64,000 bases of DNA from Prevotella aff. ruminicola Tc2-24 (GCF_900110895.1 NZ_FOIQ01000002.1:63810-127809), one strand, 5' to 3'; positions 9,035 through 18,880 are shown, numbered from the stretch's first letter. Numbers and translations: made by a program. Notes: generated by a model not told the origin, from the letters alone.

Positions 9035-10369
9035 ATGAATAAAAGAATAGTCATATTAGGAGCAGGAGAGAGTGGTGCCGGCGCCGCAGTCCTTGCCAAG
9101 AAAGAAGGTTTCGACGTGTTTGTATCTGACATGTCGAAAATTGCCGACAAATATAAACAGATGCTTAACGACCGACATATCGAATGGGAAGAGGGACAGC
9201 ATACAGAAGAGAAAATTTTGAATGCCGACGAGATCATCAAGAGTCCTGGCATACCCGATACGGCACCAATGGTGAAAAAAGCACTTGAGAAAGGAATCCA
9301 TATTATCAGTGAGATTGAGTTTGCCAGTCGATACACCAATTCGAAGATGATCTGCATTACTGGGTCAAACGGAAAGACAACGACCACCTCACTCATCTAC
9401 CACATCTTCAAGGAGGCTGGCTATGATGCCGGATTGGCAGGAAACATAGGAAATTCGCTAGCGCTACAGGTGGCAGAACAGCCGCACGAGTATTACATCA
9501 TCGAGCTGAGCTCATTCCAACTTGACAACATGTATGATTTCCGCGCTAATATCGCCATATTATTGAATATCACACCCGACCATCTCGATCGCTACGGCTT
9601 TGAGATGCAGAACTACGTCAATGCCAAAATGCGTATCATCCAGAATCAGACTCCACAGGATGCCTTCATCTATTGGGCAGATGATCCCATCATCAAACGC
9701 GAGTTGGAAAAATATGACATTAAGGCCATTCAGTATCCCTTCTCTGAAATCAAAGAAAAGGGCGTGATCGGCTATATCGAGGAGGGACAGTACAAAATCG
9801 AGGAGCCAGAACCATTCAACATGGAACAGGAAAGCCTCAGTCTAACAGGCAAACATAATCTTTACAACTCTCTGGCTGCTGGTATAGCTGCCGACATCGC
9901 CGGAATCAAGAAAGAAGAAATCCGCAAGAGTCTCAGCGACTTCCCTGGCGTGGAGCACCGTCTTGAGAAAGTATGTACCGTGCGGGGCGTACAGTATGTA
10001 AACGACTCTAAGGCCACGAACGTTGACGCTTGTTGGTATGCCCTAGAAGCTATGAAGACCAAGGTCATCCTCATCATCGGCGGAAAAGACAAAGGAAATG
10101 ATTATGACCCTATAAAACCGCTGATCAAGAAGAAATGCTCTGGCATCGTTTATCTCGGTGCCGACAATCAGAAGTTACACGACAACTTTGATAGTTTGGG
10201 CATACCCATACGTGACACCCACTCCATGAAAGAATGCGTGGAGGCTTGCTATGAGATGGCCAAGCCCGGTGAGACCGTTCTACTCAGTCCCTGCTGCGCC
10301 TCATTTGATCTCTTTAAGAACATGGAAGATCGTGGTGAGCAGTTCAAGGAATTGGCCAGAAGTCTATAA
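9035..10369 (+). CDS. murD: UDP-MurNAc-L-alanine:D-glutamate ligase MurD
   Basis: A 444-residue Mur ligase. The N-terminal domain begins KRIVILGAGESGAGAAVLAKK, the P-loop reads TGSNGKTTTT near residue 110, and VNDSKATNVDA with LIIGGKDKG follows in the C-terminal domain. It adds D-glutamate to UDP-MurNAc-L-alanine in the cytoplasm. Its position is the standard one after mraY. Confidence 0.95.
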   Translation: MNKRIVILGAGESGAGAAVLAKKEGFDVFVSDMSKIADKYKQMLNDRHIEWEEGQHTEEKILNADEIIKSPGIPDTAPMVKKALEKGIHIISEIEFASRYTNSKMICITGSNGKTTTTSLIYHIFKEAGYDAGLAGNIGNSLALQVAEQPHEYYIIELSSFQLDNMYDFRANIAILLNITPDHLDRYGFEMQNYVNAKMRIIQNQTPQDAFIYWADDPIIKRELEKYDIKAIQYPFSEIKEKGVIGYIEEGQYKIEEPEPFNMEQESLSLTGKHNLYNSLAAGIAADIAGIKKEEIRKSLSDFPGVEHRLEKVCTVRGVQYVNDSKATNVDACWYALEAMKTKVILIIGGKDKGNDYDPIKPLIKKKCSGIVYLGADNQKLHDNFDSLGIPIRDTHSMKECVEACYEMAKPGETVLLSPCCASFDLFKNMEDRGEQFKELARSL

Positions 10370-10395
10370 AAGACCGAAACAAAACGACAACACCC

Positions 10396-11655
10396 ATGAA
10401 CAAGAAAATAGGAAACATCTTCAAAGGAGATAAGGTCATCTGGATGGTATTCTTCTTCCTCTGTATGATCAGCATTGTTGAGGTATTCTCAGCCTCCAGC
10501 AACTTGACATACAAGAGTCAAAATTATATGGGTCCTATTTTCTACCACGCACTGATGATTCTATTCGGTGTATTCATAGCCGTTGTTACATTAAATATTC
10601 CTTGCCGCTATTTCAAACTTATGACCCCCTTCCTGCTGATTATATCAGGCATCACCCTACTATGGGTGCTGATTGGAGGAGAATCCATCAATGGTGCCAA
10701 CCGCGTCATTTCACTGCCAGGCGGTGTTACTTTCCAACCATCAGAGATCGCCAAAGGCACCATGGTTCTGATAACGGCTCAGATTCTCAGTGCCATGCAG
10801 CATGAGGACGGAGCAGATAGGAAAGCTTTTAAGTACATTCTTTGGATTGTCGTACCGACTGCCGCCTTGATAGGTATAGAGAACCTGTCTACAGCTGCTC
10901 TGCTATTGGTTGTCATTTTCCTGATGATGTTCATCGGACGCGTTCCGATGGTTCAGATGGGAAAACTGGTGGGAGTCGTCACCGTCCTTGTTGCAGTGTT
11001 CCTAACACTAGTACTGACATTGGGGAGTATCGGTGCAGAGAAGGAAAACAGCACCCAGACAGTAGAAACGGTTACCACCCATTCCACAGATACGAAAGTC
11101 ATTAAGGGTGGTGGCGTGTTCCATCGTTTCGTTACATGGCGTAATCGTATTGTGAAGCATCTCGACAAGAAAGACGTGCCACCATCAGAATACGATCTCG
11201 ATAAAGATGCACAGGTAGCCCATGCCAACATCGCTATCGTATCAAGCAATATCATCGGCAAAGGACCAGGACAGTCTGTAGAACGCGACTTTCTCTCACA
11301 AGCCTTCTCTGATTTTATCTATGCTATCATCATCGAGGAACTCGGTATCATCGGTGCCGTATTCGTTGTTTTCCTCTATATCGTCCTTCTTTACAGAACG
11401 GCACGTATCGCCAGCCGCTGCGAAAACAATTTCCCAGCTTTCCTGGCCATGGGACTGGCACTACTGCTGGTGATACAAGCAACCTTTAACATGCTAGTAG
11501 CAGTAGGTATCGCCCCTGTCACGGGTCAACCCCTTCCCCTTATCAGCAAAGGTGGAACCTCGACCATTATCAACTGTGCCTATATCGGTGCTATTCTCAG
11601 CGTCAGCCGCTCTGCTAAAAAAAGGGCAGTAAAAGTAGCGATAAACGAAATATAA
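10396..11655 (+). CDS. ftsW: septal peptidoglycan glycosyltransferase FtsW
   Basis: A 419-residue SEDS-family membrane protein with about ten membrane segments. The family motifs NGANRVISLPGGVTFQPSEIAK and, near the C-terminus, PVTGQPLPLISKGGTS are clear. A long hydrophilic loop of about 70 residues (around 220-290) separates the halves. FtsW polymerises lipid II at the septum with the FtsI homologue of this cluster. It lies 26 nt after murD. Confidence 0.94.
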   Translation: MNKKIGNIFKGDKVIWMVFFFLCMISIVEVFSASSNLTYKSQNYMGPIFYHALMILFGVFIAVVTLNIPCRYFKLMTPFLLIISGITLLWVLIGGESINGANRVISLPGGVTFQPSEIAKGTMVLITAQILSAMQHEDGADRKAFKYILWIVVPTAALIGIENLSTAALLLVVIFLMMFIGRVPMVQMGKLVGVVTVLVAVFLTLVLTLGSIGAEKENSTQTVETVTTHSTDTKVIKGGGVFHRFVTWRNRIVKHLDKKDVPPSEYDLDKDAQVAHANIAIVSSNIIGKGPGQSVERDFLSQAFSDFIYAIIIEELGIIGAVFVVFLYIVLLYRTARIASRCENNFPAFLAMGLALLLVIQATFNMLVAVGIAPVTGQPLPLISKGGTSTIINCAYIGAILSVSRSAKKRAVKVAINEI

Positions 11656-11659
11656 TTTG

Positions 11660-11667
11660 TAATTTTG
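11660..11667 (+). promoter_or_regulatory. possible internal -7 element before murG
   Basis: TAATTTTG matches TAnnTTTG and ends 18 nt before the preferred murG ATG. No matching -33 TTTG is visible, and the site lies in a transcribed operon, so it may be a chance match. Confidence 0.25.
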
Positions 11668-11685
11668 CACACAATTAATAAAGGT

Positions 11686-12825
11686 ATGGAGAAAGAGTTA
11701 AGAGTGATTATCAGTGGAGGCGGAACAGGAGGTCATATATTCCCTGCCATTTCCATCGCTAATGCCGTTAAAGTCCTGCGTCCCAATGCCAGCATCCTTT
11801 TTGTCGGTGCCCTTGGGCGAATGGAAATGCAGCGTGTGCCTGCTGCTGGCTATGAAATCAAAGGACTGCCAATCTGCGGTTTCGATCGTAAGAACCTATT
11901 GAAGAATGTGAAAGTATTGTTCAAGATATGGAAGAGTCAGCGGATGGCCAAGAAAATCATCAAGGATTTCCAGCCACAGGTAGCTGTCGGCGTGGGAGGC
12001 TATGCCAGTGGTCCGACACTGAACAAAGCTGCTGCCATGGGTATTCCATGTCTCATTCAGGAGCAAAACTCTTATGCAGGGGTCACCAACAAACTGCTCT
12101 CCAAGAAGGCAGAAAAAATATGCGTGGCATATGATGGCATGGAACGGTTTTTCCCTGCGGAAAAGATCATCATGACCGGTAATCCCGTACGACAAGCCCT
12201 GCTTGACACCACCCTCTCCCGTGAGGAAGCACTGAAGAGCCTGGGGCTTGACCCCACAAAAAAAACTATCCTTTTAGTAGGCGGTAGTCTGGGAGCCAGA
12301 ACCATCAACGAGAGCGTGCTCCAGCATCTGGATCTCATCAAGTCAACAGATGTACAGTTCATCTGGCAGACAGGAAAGTACTACAGCGCAGAGATTGCCG
12401 AGAGACTGCAAGCAGGTGAGCCCTATTCAGGAACTCGTCTGAAAGGCGAGGATCTCCCAAACCTGAAGGTTACTGACTTCATCACCGACATGGGAGCAGC
12501 CTACAAAGCTGCAGACCTTGTCATCAGTCGTGCCGGTGCCAGTAGCATTTCAGAATTCTGCCTAATTGGTAAACCCGTGATTCTTGTACCTAGTCCGAAT
12601 GTTGCCGAGGATCACCAAACCAAGAACGCATTAGCGCTCTCTACCCGCGATGCGGCCATCTACGTCAAAGATGCCGATGCGCCCGGCTGCCTGCTGGATT
12701 TGGCCATCAGAACAGTCAATGACGAAGCCAAGTTGAAGTCACTCAGCCAGAACGTACTGAAACTTGCGCTACCCGACTCTGCCGAAATCATCGCCAAAGA
12801 AGTCATCAAGTTGGCAGAGGCATGA
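11686..12825 (+). CDS. murG: UDP-GlcNAc:lipid I N-acetylglucosaminyltransferase MurG
   Basis: A 379-residue GT28 glycosyltransferase that converts lipid I to lipid II on the inner face of the membrane. The glycine-rich loop ISGGGTGGHIFPA is near the start, GVGGYASGP follows, and the donor-site region reads ISRAGASSISEFCLIGKPVILVPSP. The frame opens earlier with TTG at 11665, but the ATG at 11686 (MEKELRVIISGGG) gives the normal N-terminus and is chosen. It lies between ftsW and murC as in other Bacteroidota. Confidence 0.95.
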   Translation: MEKELRVIISGGGTGGHIFPAISIANAVKVLRPNASILFVGALGRMEMQRVPAAGYEIKGLPICGFDRKNLLKNVKVLFKIWKSQRMAKKIIKDFQPQVAVGVGGYASGPTLNKAAAMGIPCLIQEQNSYAGVTNKLLSKKAEKICVAYDGMERFFPAEKIIMTGNPVRQALLDTTLSREEALKSLGLDPTKKTILLVGGSLGARTINESVLQHLDLIKSTDVQFIWQTGKYYSAEIAERLQAGEPYSGTRLKGEDLPNLKVTDFITDMGAAYKAADLVISRAGASSISEFCLIGKPVILVPSPNVAEDHQTKNALALSTRDAAIYVKDADAPGCLLDLAIRTVNDEAKLKSLSQNVLKLALPDSAEIIAKEVIKLAEA

Positions 12826-12854
12826 TGCCACTATAACATCTATTATCTAGCAAT

Positions 12855-14234
12855 ATGGAACTGAATCAGATAAAAGCAGTCTATTTCGTAGGAGCCGGTG
12901 GTATTGGCATGAGCGCCATCGCTCGCTATTTTCTTAAAAAAGGACTTGTCGTAGCTGGCTATGACAAAACTCCCTCCGACTTAACACTTCAGTTGGAGAA
13001 AGAAGGTATGCTCATCCATTATGAGGAGGATATTGAGAAAATCCCCCAACCTTGTAAACGACAAGATTGTTGTTTAATTATCTATACGCCAGCCATCCCA
13101 GCTGATCATCTGGAACTCCGCTACTTCCAAGAGAATGGTTTTGAAATCCAAAAGCGAGCACAAGTACTCGGGACTCTGACACAGGCTCATAAGGGGCTCT
13201 GCGTTGCCGGCACCCATGGTAAGACCACCACCTCGACGATGTGTGCCCATATCATGCATCAGAGTCATCTGGACTGTAACGCCTTCCTCGGAGGCATATC
13301 CAAGAATTACGGCACGAACTATATCCTCTCCGACTCCGACTATGTGGTCATTGAGGCCGACGAGTTTGACCGCTCCTTCCACTGGCTACGTCCTTGGATG
13401 AGCGTCATTACCTCAACGGACCCTGACCATCTCGACATCTACGGTACTAAAGAAGCCTATCTTGAGAGTTTCCGCCACTACACAGAACTGATTCAGCCGG
13501 GAGGAGCATTAATCATTCACCGCAATCTGGAGATGAAGGAGCATATCCAGCAAGGTGTAAGACTCTACGACTACAGTCTTGACAAAGGAGATTTCCATGC
13601 AGAGAACATTCGCATTGGCCATGGAGAAATCATTTTTGATTTCATATCACCTATAGAAAACGTAACAGACATACAACTGGGCCAACCCGTGCCTATCAAC
13701 ATCGAAAACGGCATCGCCGCTATGGCCATGGCACAATTGAACGGTTGTACGGCCGAGGAGCTGAGAAATGGCATGAAGACATTCGGTGGTGTGGACCGAC
13801 GTTTCGATTTCAAGATCAAAACCGACCATCTGGTCTTCCTCAGCGACTATGCTCATCACCCGAAAGAGATTTATCAGAGTGCCAAGAGCATCAGAGAGCT
13901 CTACCGCGATAAACACATTACCGCGATCTTTCAACCACACCTCTACACACGTACCCGTGACTTCTACAAGGATTTTGCCGATGCTCTGAGTTTACTTGAC
14001 GAAGTTGTACTCACAGAGATATACCCAGCGCGTGAACAGCCCATTGAAGGAGTCACGTCAAAACTGATATACGACAACCTCCGTAAAGGGGTGAAGAAAG
14101 AAATTATCAATAAAGACGAGGTGCTCGATTATGTGAAAACCCACAACTTCGAAGTGCTTATTGTTCTTGGCGCCGGTGACCTCGACAATCAGGTGCCCCA
14201 AATCAAAAAAATGTTAGAAAGTAAATTGTCATAA
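12855..14234 (+). CDS. murC: UDP-N-acetylmuramate:L-alanine ligase MurC
   Basis: A 459-residue Mur ligase that adds the first amino acid, L-alanine, to UDP-MurNAc. The Rossmann-like start VYFVGAGGIGMSAIARY, the P-loop VAGTHGKTTTS near residue 117, STDPDHLDIYG, and FQPHLYTRTRDF are all typical. It starts 29 nt after murG and is followed by ftsQ after 14 nt. Confidence 0.95.
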   Translation: MELNQIKAVYFVGAGGIGMSAIARYFLKKGLVVAGYDKTPSDLTLQLEKEGMLIHYEEDIEKIPQPCKRQDCCLIIYTPAIPADHLELRYFQENGFEIQKRAQVLGTLTQAHKGLCVAGTHGKTTTSTMCAHIMHQSHLDCNAFLGGISKNYGTNYILSDSDYVVIEADEFDRSFHWLRPWMSVITSTDPDHLDIYGTKEAYLESFRHYTELIQPGGALIIHRNLEMKEHIQQGVRLYDYSLDKGDFHAENIRIGHGEIIFDFISPIENVTDIQLGQPVPINIENGIAAMAMAQLNGCTAEELRNGMKTFGGVDRRFDFKIKTDHLVFLSDYAHHPKEIYQSAKSIRELYRDKHITAIFQPHLYTRTRDFYKDFADALSLLDEVVLTEIYPAREQPIEGVTSKLIYDNLRKGVKKEIINKDEVLDYVKTHNFEVLIVLGAGDLDNQVPQIKKMLESKLS

Positions 14235-14248
14235 ACGTCAAATATTTA

Positions 14249-14998
14249 ATGTCTATCAACTGGAAGAAAACCATTCTCGTCGTGTGCGATATCGCTATTG
14301 CCGCCTATCTGCTACTGGCCGTCACCGCGTTTAATAAACCGGATGTGAAGGCCACGCAGTGTTCGGAGGTGAAGATTGATATCAAAGAAAACCTCGTGAA
14401 CGGATTTCTGACAACAACTGAGATCAAGAATCTCCTGTCACACGACAATATATACCCACTGTCGCAACCTATGGAGAATATCAGTCCACGACGTATAGAA
14501 GAGGCTCTGCAAAAAAGTCCATTCATTGAGAAGGCCGAGTGCTACAAAACACAGAGCGGTCATGTATGCATAGACGTTAAACAACGGATACCCGTCGTCC
14601 GGGTGATGGCTGGCAATGGCGAGAGTTATTACGTAGACACTTACGGCAATATGATGCCTGAAACACGCTATGTCACGGATCTGGTCATCGCCACAGGAGC
14701 AATCAGTCACAAATACGCGCAAGGCACACTGACTCGGGTTGCCAACCACATTCTTCAGAATCAATTCTGGAAGAACCAGATTGTACAAATCAACATTTTA
14801 TCGGACGGCTCGATGGAGATGGTTCCGCGTATCGGAGATCATATTATCTATTTGGGTGTCCCCAACCATATCGACAAGAAACTGGAACGATTGCGTAAGT
14901 TCTATCTTTATGGTCTAAATAAGGCTGGATGGAACAAATACCACTATATCAGTGTGGAATTTGACAACCAGATTATCTGCAAGAAAAATAATAGATAA
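14249..14998 (+). CDS. ftsQ: cell division protein FtsQ
   Basis: A 249-residue bitopic protein with a short cytoplasmic end, one membrane segment (about 8-26) and a periplasmic region with a POTRA-like part (around 40-110). The call uses this topology and the location between murC and ftsA. FtsQ bridges FtsL/FtsB and recruits later division proteins. Sequence conservation is low, as expected for the family. Confidence 0.85.
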   Translation: MSINWKKTILVVCDIAIAAYLLLAVTAFNKPDVKATQCSEVKIDIKENLVNGFLTTTEIKNLLSHDNIYPLSQPMENISPRRIEEALQKSPFIEKAECYKTQSGHVCIDVKQRIPVVRVMAGNGESYYVDTYGNMMPETRYVTDLVIATGAISHKYAQGTLTRVANHILQNQFWKNQIVQINILSDGSMEMVPRIGDHIIYLGVPNHIDKKLERLRKFYLYGLNKAGWNKYHYISVEFDNQIICKKNNR

Positions 14999-15015
14999 AA
15001 ATAATCATAGAAGAG

Positions 15016-16464
15016 ATGGCAGCAAAGGAATTTATCGTAGCTATTGAACTCGGTTCATCCAAAATGACCGGTATCGCGGGACAGAAGAATCTCGACGGCA
15101 GTATCCAAGTGCTAGCTGTAGTAAAAGAGGATTCTTCCGCATTCATCCGTAAGGGAGTGGTTTACAATATCGACAAGACCGCTCAATGCCTTTCCAACAT
15201 TGTCAAGAAGTTGGAAACCCAACTGAAGACGGAAATCACCCAAGTATATGTCGGCGTGGGCGGCCAATCTATCCGTGGTGTAAAAAATGTGGTCTCCAAA
15301 GATCTGCCCGTGGAGACCATCGTCACTCAGGAGATGGTTATCGAACTGATGGATGCCAACCGTAACATGACCTATCAGGATCAGGAGATTCTCGACGCTG
15401 CCGTTCAAGAATACAAGGTTGGTGGCCAGCTACAACTCGACCCTGTTGGCATCCAGACAACACATCTGGAAGGAAACTTCCTCAATATCCTGGAAAGGAA
15501 GGCCTTTTATAAGAACCTTAATAAATGCTTTGAGACTGCAGGCATCAACGTAGCAGAGATGTACCTTGCCCCGTTAGCTCTGGCAGACAGTGTATTGACA
15601 GAAGCCGAGAAACGTTCGGGCTGCGCCCTCGTTGACCTAGGAGCAGATACGACCACGGTTTCCGTCTATTCCAAGAATATCCTTCGCCATCTGGCTGTCA
15701 TCCCCTTAGGCAGCAATAATATCACCAAAGATATTGCCACCCTCCAGATGGAGGAGAGTGATGCAGAACACATGAAACTTAAGTACGCATCTGCCTTCAC
15801 AGATAATAACGACATCGATAATGACCTAAAGTACTCTATTGACCCGGAACGTCAGGTAGAGAGCCGCAAGTTCATTGAGATAGTAGAGGGCCGTTTAGAA
15901 GAAATTATCGAGAATGTATGGTATCAGATCCCATCTGAGTATTACGATAAGTTGCTCGGCGGTATCATCCTTACCGGCGGCGGCTCCAACCTGATCAATA
16001 TCGAGAAGGCCTTTGCCAACCACACTCATATCGAGAAGATCCGCATTGCGAGATTCGTGACGCAGACCATTATCTCCAATAACGAAGACATCAAAATTCA
16101 CAATGGCATGATGAACACCGTACTCGGTCTGTTGGCAAAAGGCGACATCAATTGCGCCGGCAATGCCGTCGATCCTAATGGTGACCTGTTCGGCTCACAG
16201 AAATCTGTCGACCAACGACCAGCCGACCTTCGACCGGCTCGTCAAGCCACCGATATCCCCGCTGGTGTTATCCGCACGGAAGCCGAAAAGAAAGCAGCAG
16301 AAGAGGAGAGACGTCGCCAACAGGAAGAGGAAGACCGCATCAGACGCGAGGAGGAATTCAGGCAGAAAGAGGAAGAGGAACGTATCCGTAAGGAGAACAG
16401 CATATGGAATAAGGCATTGAAGAGCCTCAAGCAGTTTGGCAGAACTATTGTCGAGGAGGAATAA
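15016..16464 (+). CDS. ftsA: cell division protein FtsA with charged C-terminal extension
   Basis: A 482-residue actin-fold ATPase that tethers FtsZ to the membrane. The phosphate-binding IVAIELGSSKMTGI is at the start, ALVDLGADTTTVSVY is in the middle, and GIILTGGGSNL follows. It is about 60 residues longer than Escherichia coli FtsA. The added stretch (about 415-460) is almost entirely Glu, Arg, Lys and Gln and should form a long charged helix. The last 20 residues (WNKALKSLKQFGRTIVEEE) look like the amphipathic membrane-binding helix, so the charged linker separates the ATPase body from its anchor. It precedes ftsZ by 42 nt. Confidence 0.94.
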   Translation: MAAKEFIVAIELGSSKMTGIAGQKNLDGSIQVLAVVKEDSSAFIRKGVVYNIDKTAQCLSNIVKKLETQLKTEITQVYVGVGGQSIRGVKNVVSKDLPVETIVTQEMVIELMDANRNMTYQDQEILDAAVQEYKVGGQLQLDPVGIQTTHLEGNFLNILERKAFYKNLNKCFETAGINVAEMYLAPLALADSVLTEAEKRSGCALVDLGADTTTVSVYSKNILRHLAVIPLGSNNITKDIATLQMEESDAEHMKLKYASAFTDNNDIDNDLKYSIDPERQVESRKFIEIVEGRLEEIIENVWYQIPSEYYDKLLGGIILTGGGSNLINIEKAFANHTHIEKIRIARFVTQTIISNNEDIKIHNGMMNTVLGLLAKGDINCAGNAVDPNGDLFGSQKSVDQRPADLRPARQATDIPAGVIRTEAEKKAAEEERRRQQEEEDRIRREEEFRQKEEEERIRKENSIWNKALKSLKQFGRTIVEEE

Positions 16465-16506
16465 GAGAGTTTTGAGTTTTATGTTTACAGTTTAGAATAT
16501 ACAACT

Positions 16507-17844
16507 ATGAGCGAAAACAACAGCATAGAGATTCTGGATTTCGGAGCACCGGAAAAGGAACATAGCATTATCAAAGTAATCGGTGTCGGCGGTGGTGGTG
16601 GCAATGCCGTCAACCATATGTATCGCGAAGGCATCCATGATGTTACATTCGTGCTTTGCAACACCGATAACCAAGCACTCAACGACTCGCCTGTGCCTGT
16701 TCATCTACAACTGGGCAAAGAGGGGCTTGGAGCCGGCAATAAACCCGAGAAAGCGCGTCAAGCCGCCGAGGAGAGTATTGAGGATATCCGTAATATGCTT
16801 AGCGATGGCACCCGTATGGCATTCATTACCGCCGGTATGGGTGGCGGCACTGGCACTGGTGCGGCTCCTGTTATAGCCCGTATATCCAAGGAATTGGGTA
16901 TCCTCACTGTCGGTATCGTTACCATCCCCTTCCGTTTCGAGGGCGACCGTAAGATTGATCAAGCACTCGACGGTGTGGAGGAGATGTCGAAGCATGTCGA
17001 TGCCCTGCTCGTCATCAACAATGAACGTCTCCGTGAAATCTATCCCGAATTGTCAGTTCTCGATGCTTTCGGTAAAGCTGATGACACGCTGAGCGTAGCC
17101 GCCAAGAGCATTGCAGAAATCATTACAGTACACGGGCTAATTAACCTCGACTTCAACGACGTAAAGACAGTGCTTAAGGATGGTGGCGTAGCTATCATGT
17201 CGACAGGTTACGGAGAAGGAGAGGGACGTGTAAGAAAAGCCATCGACGACGCTCTGAACTCTCCACTACTCAACGACAACGACATCTTCAACTCCAAGAA
17301 AATCTTACTCTCCATTTCGTTTGCAGGCTCCAAGGATGGTCAGACATCCTTGATGATGGAAGAGATGAACGACGTAAACGACTTCATGGCGAAATTCGGC
17401 AACGACTTTGAGATAAAATGGGGGCTTGCCACGGATCTAGAACTTGGCAAAAAGGTGAAAGTGACCATTCTGGCCACTGGTTTTGGTATTGAGAATGTCG
17501 ACGGGATGAACGGGCATCTGAAAAAACATAGTCAAGAGGATATCAACCGCATCGCTGCTGAACAGGAGAAAGCCGCTGAACGTCAAGACCGTCGTAACCG
17601 CTACTACGGCGGTGAAGGTGCGACCAAGCGATATAAGCGTCGTCCAAACATTTATCTCTTCCGTCCAGAAGATCTGGATAACGACGATGTCATATCTGCT
17701 GTTGAATCAACACCGACCTACAAGCGCACCCGTGAGATTCTGGAGAGCATCAATAGTCAGGCAAGCGGTGACGAGACAACCATCCCGGAAAATTTCCCTA
17801 GCGACCCACAAGAGCCCATCCAAAGCACGATTAAATTTGCTTAA
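16507..17844 (+). CDS. ftsZ: cell division GTPase FtsZ
   Basis: A 445-residue tubulin homologue that polymerises into the division ring. The GTP-binding region shows VGVGGGGGNAVNHM, the tubulin signature GGGTGTGAAPV (about residues 116-126), and the T7 loop NLDFNDVKTV. After the core there is a basic and Arg/Gln-rich linker (about 340-380). A C-terminal peptide-like segment (DVISAVESTPTYKR) is followed by roughly 40 further residues. That tail after the FtsA-binding peptide is longer than in enteric FtsZ. It is the last gene of the dcw operon, which ends at a strong hairpin. Confidence 0.96.
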   Translation: MSENNSIEILDFGAPEKEHSIIKVIGVGGGGGNAVNHMYREGIHDVTFVLCNTDNQALNDSPVPVHLQLGKEGLGAGNKPEKARQAAEESIEDIRNMLSDGTRMAFITAGMGGGTGTGAAPVIARISKELGILTVGIVTIPFRFEGDRKIDQALDGVEEMSKHVDALLVINNERLREIYPELSVLDAFGKADDTLSVAAKSIAEIITVHGLINLDFNDVKTVLKDGGVAIMSTGYGEGEGRVRKAIDDALNSPLLNDNDIFNSKKILLSISFAGSKDGQTSLMMEEMNDVNDFMAKFGNDFEIKWGLATDLELGKKVKVTILATGFGIENVDGMNGHLKKHSQEDINRIAAEQEKAAERQDRRNRYYGGEGATKRYKRRPNIYLFRPEDLDNDDVISAVESTPTYKRTREILESINSQASGDETTIPENFPSDPQEPIQSTIKFA

Positions 17845-17880
17845 ACATACCTTTAAAATGTATACGTTAGGTATACGGAA

Positions 17881-17910
17881 AGAGGAGACAGATGTGAATC
17901 TGTCTCCTCT
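17881..17910. terminator. bidirectional terminator between ftsZ and recO
   Basis: A perfect 13-bp inverted repeat (17881-17893 with 17898-17910) with a 4-nt loop GTGA. T/A-rich sequence follows on the plus side. It ends ftsZ transcription and, in the opposite direction, recO, whose stop codon is 5 nt away. Confidence 0.85.
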
Positions 17911-17914
17911 CTAT

Positions 17915-18640
17915 TTATTGATATAGCTCCTGTAGGACTGATAAAGACTTCAGTTCTGGAAAATCAGCAAGATGAAGTCGATAATAGTTGAGCGTAACCT
18001 CTAACAATCTGTTACGATCCTGATGCGATAATCGGTAAAGGTGCATCGTCGGGTAGTCCATCCTCATCATCCGCAGAATCCTCGCAGCATCTTCCGGCTC
18101 CAAGAAATCCCGATGGACAGGTGGATAAGTCATGAATGTACTCTCTCTCAAATCGAAATAACACCCATCCTGGTAGTTATCCAAATTCGGATAGAACCCT
18201 AGAAAACGAGAGAGTCGCATCAGGAACACTAGATGAAAATTGGCATAGTTACTCTCCTGATTGTCCAACCACTGGATGCTGTGTGTCATATAATCGAAGA
18301 GAGGCACATTCTGCTGTTCCGACCGTAAAGCATAATAGAGAAACTCCGCCACGAACAAAGACATGGAAAGTTTACACGCATCAAAAGGGATGGTCATGAA
18401 GGGATAGGCAAGTCTTACGTCCGACAATTTCTGCAACTGTACCTTAGATCGGATGTCAGACTCGATATCCAACATTGTCAGTGGTTGGAAGAATTGTTTC
18501 TTCACCTTCGACTTCACCGACTTTGGGATGCTGACGATAAACGATAGTCTACCGTGACTTCTGGTGAACACATCTACAATCATCCGCGTCTCACCATACT
18601 TCAGCGCATGAAGCACAACAGCCTGAGTTTTCGTTAACAT
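17915..18640 (-). CDS. recO: DNA repair protein RecO
   Basis: A 241-residue RecO with the N-terminal OB fold starting MLTKTQAVVLHALKYGE, followed by a helical C-terminal region. RecO helps load RecA on SSB-coated single-stranded DNA with RecR. The frame extends further upstream, but the ATG at 18640 gives the family N-terminus. A -7 element, TAACTTTG, ends only 6 nt before this ATG, which implies a very short or absent leader. Confidence 0.92.
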   Translation of the reverse strand: MLTKTQAVVLHALKYGETRMIVDVFTRSHGRLSFIVSIPKSVKSKVKKQFFQPLTMLDIESDIRSKVQLQKLSDVRLAYPFMTIPFDACKLSMSLFVAEFLYYALRSEQQNVPLFDYMTHSIQWLDNQESNYANFHLVFLMRLSRFLGFYPNLDNYQDGCYFDLRESTFMTYPPVHRDFLEPEDAARILRMMRMDYPTMHLYRLSHQDRNRLLEVTLNYYRLHLADFPELKSLSVLQELYQ

Positions 18641-18646
18641 ACGATG

Positions 18647-18654
18647 CAAAGTTA
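18647..18654 (-). promoter_or_regulatory. -7 element of recO
   Basis: TAACTTTG on the minus strand, 6 nt from the recO ATG. Bacteroidota transcripts usually begin a few bases after this element, so the mRNA would start almost at the start codon. Confidence 0.6.
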
Positions 18655-18757
18655 AGAAAAAAGCTACAGATAACGCCGATAATCCTAGAAAAAGATCGAC
18701 CAAATACAAAAAAACAGCAATTTCCACGGCTTCTTTGGCATTTTTCCTAAAGAAAAT

Positions 18758-18788
18758 TTTGTCAATTGGAAAAATTGATGTAATTTTG
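18758..18788 (+). promoter_or_regulatory. promoter of the tRNA-Glu / rpsT unit
   Basis: TTTG at 18758-18761, a 19-nt spacer and TAATTTTG at 18781-18788 match both halves of the Bacteroidota consensus. The tRNA begins 20 nt after the -7 element. Confidence 0.85.
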
Positions 18789-18808
18789 CAGCCGCATTTG
18801 ACGACTAT

Positions 18809-18880
18809 GGTCCCTTCGTCTATCGGTTAGGACGAGAGATTTTCATTCTCTAAAGAGGAGTTCGACTCTCCTAGGGACTA
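18809..18880 (+). tRNA. tRNA-Glu (anticodon UUC)
   Basis: A cloverleaf folds with acceptor GGTCCCT/AGGGACT (one G-U closing pair), anticodon stem AGAGA/TCTCT around the loop TTTTCAT with anticodon TTC, and a T-arm with loop TTCGACT. The 3' CCA is not encoded. A strong promoter is upstream and a structured leader for rpsT follows. Confidence 0.93.
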
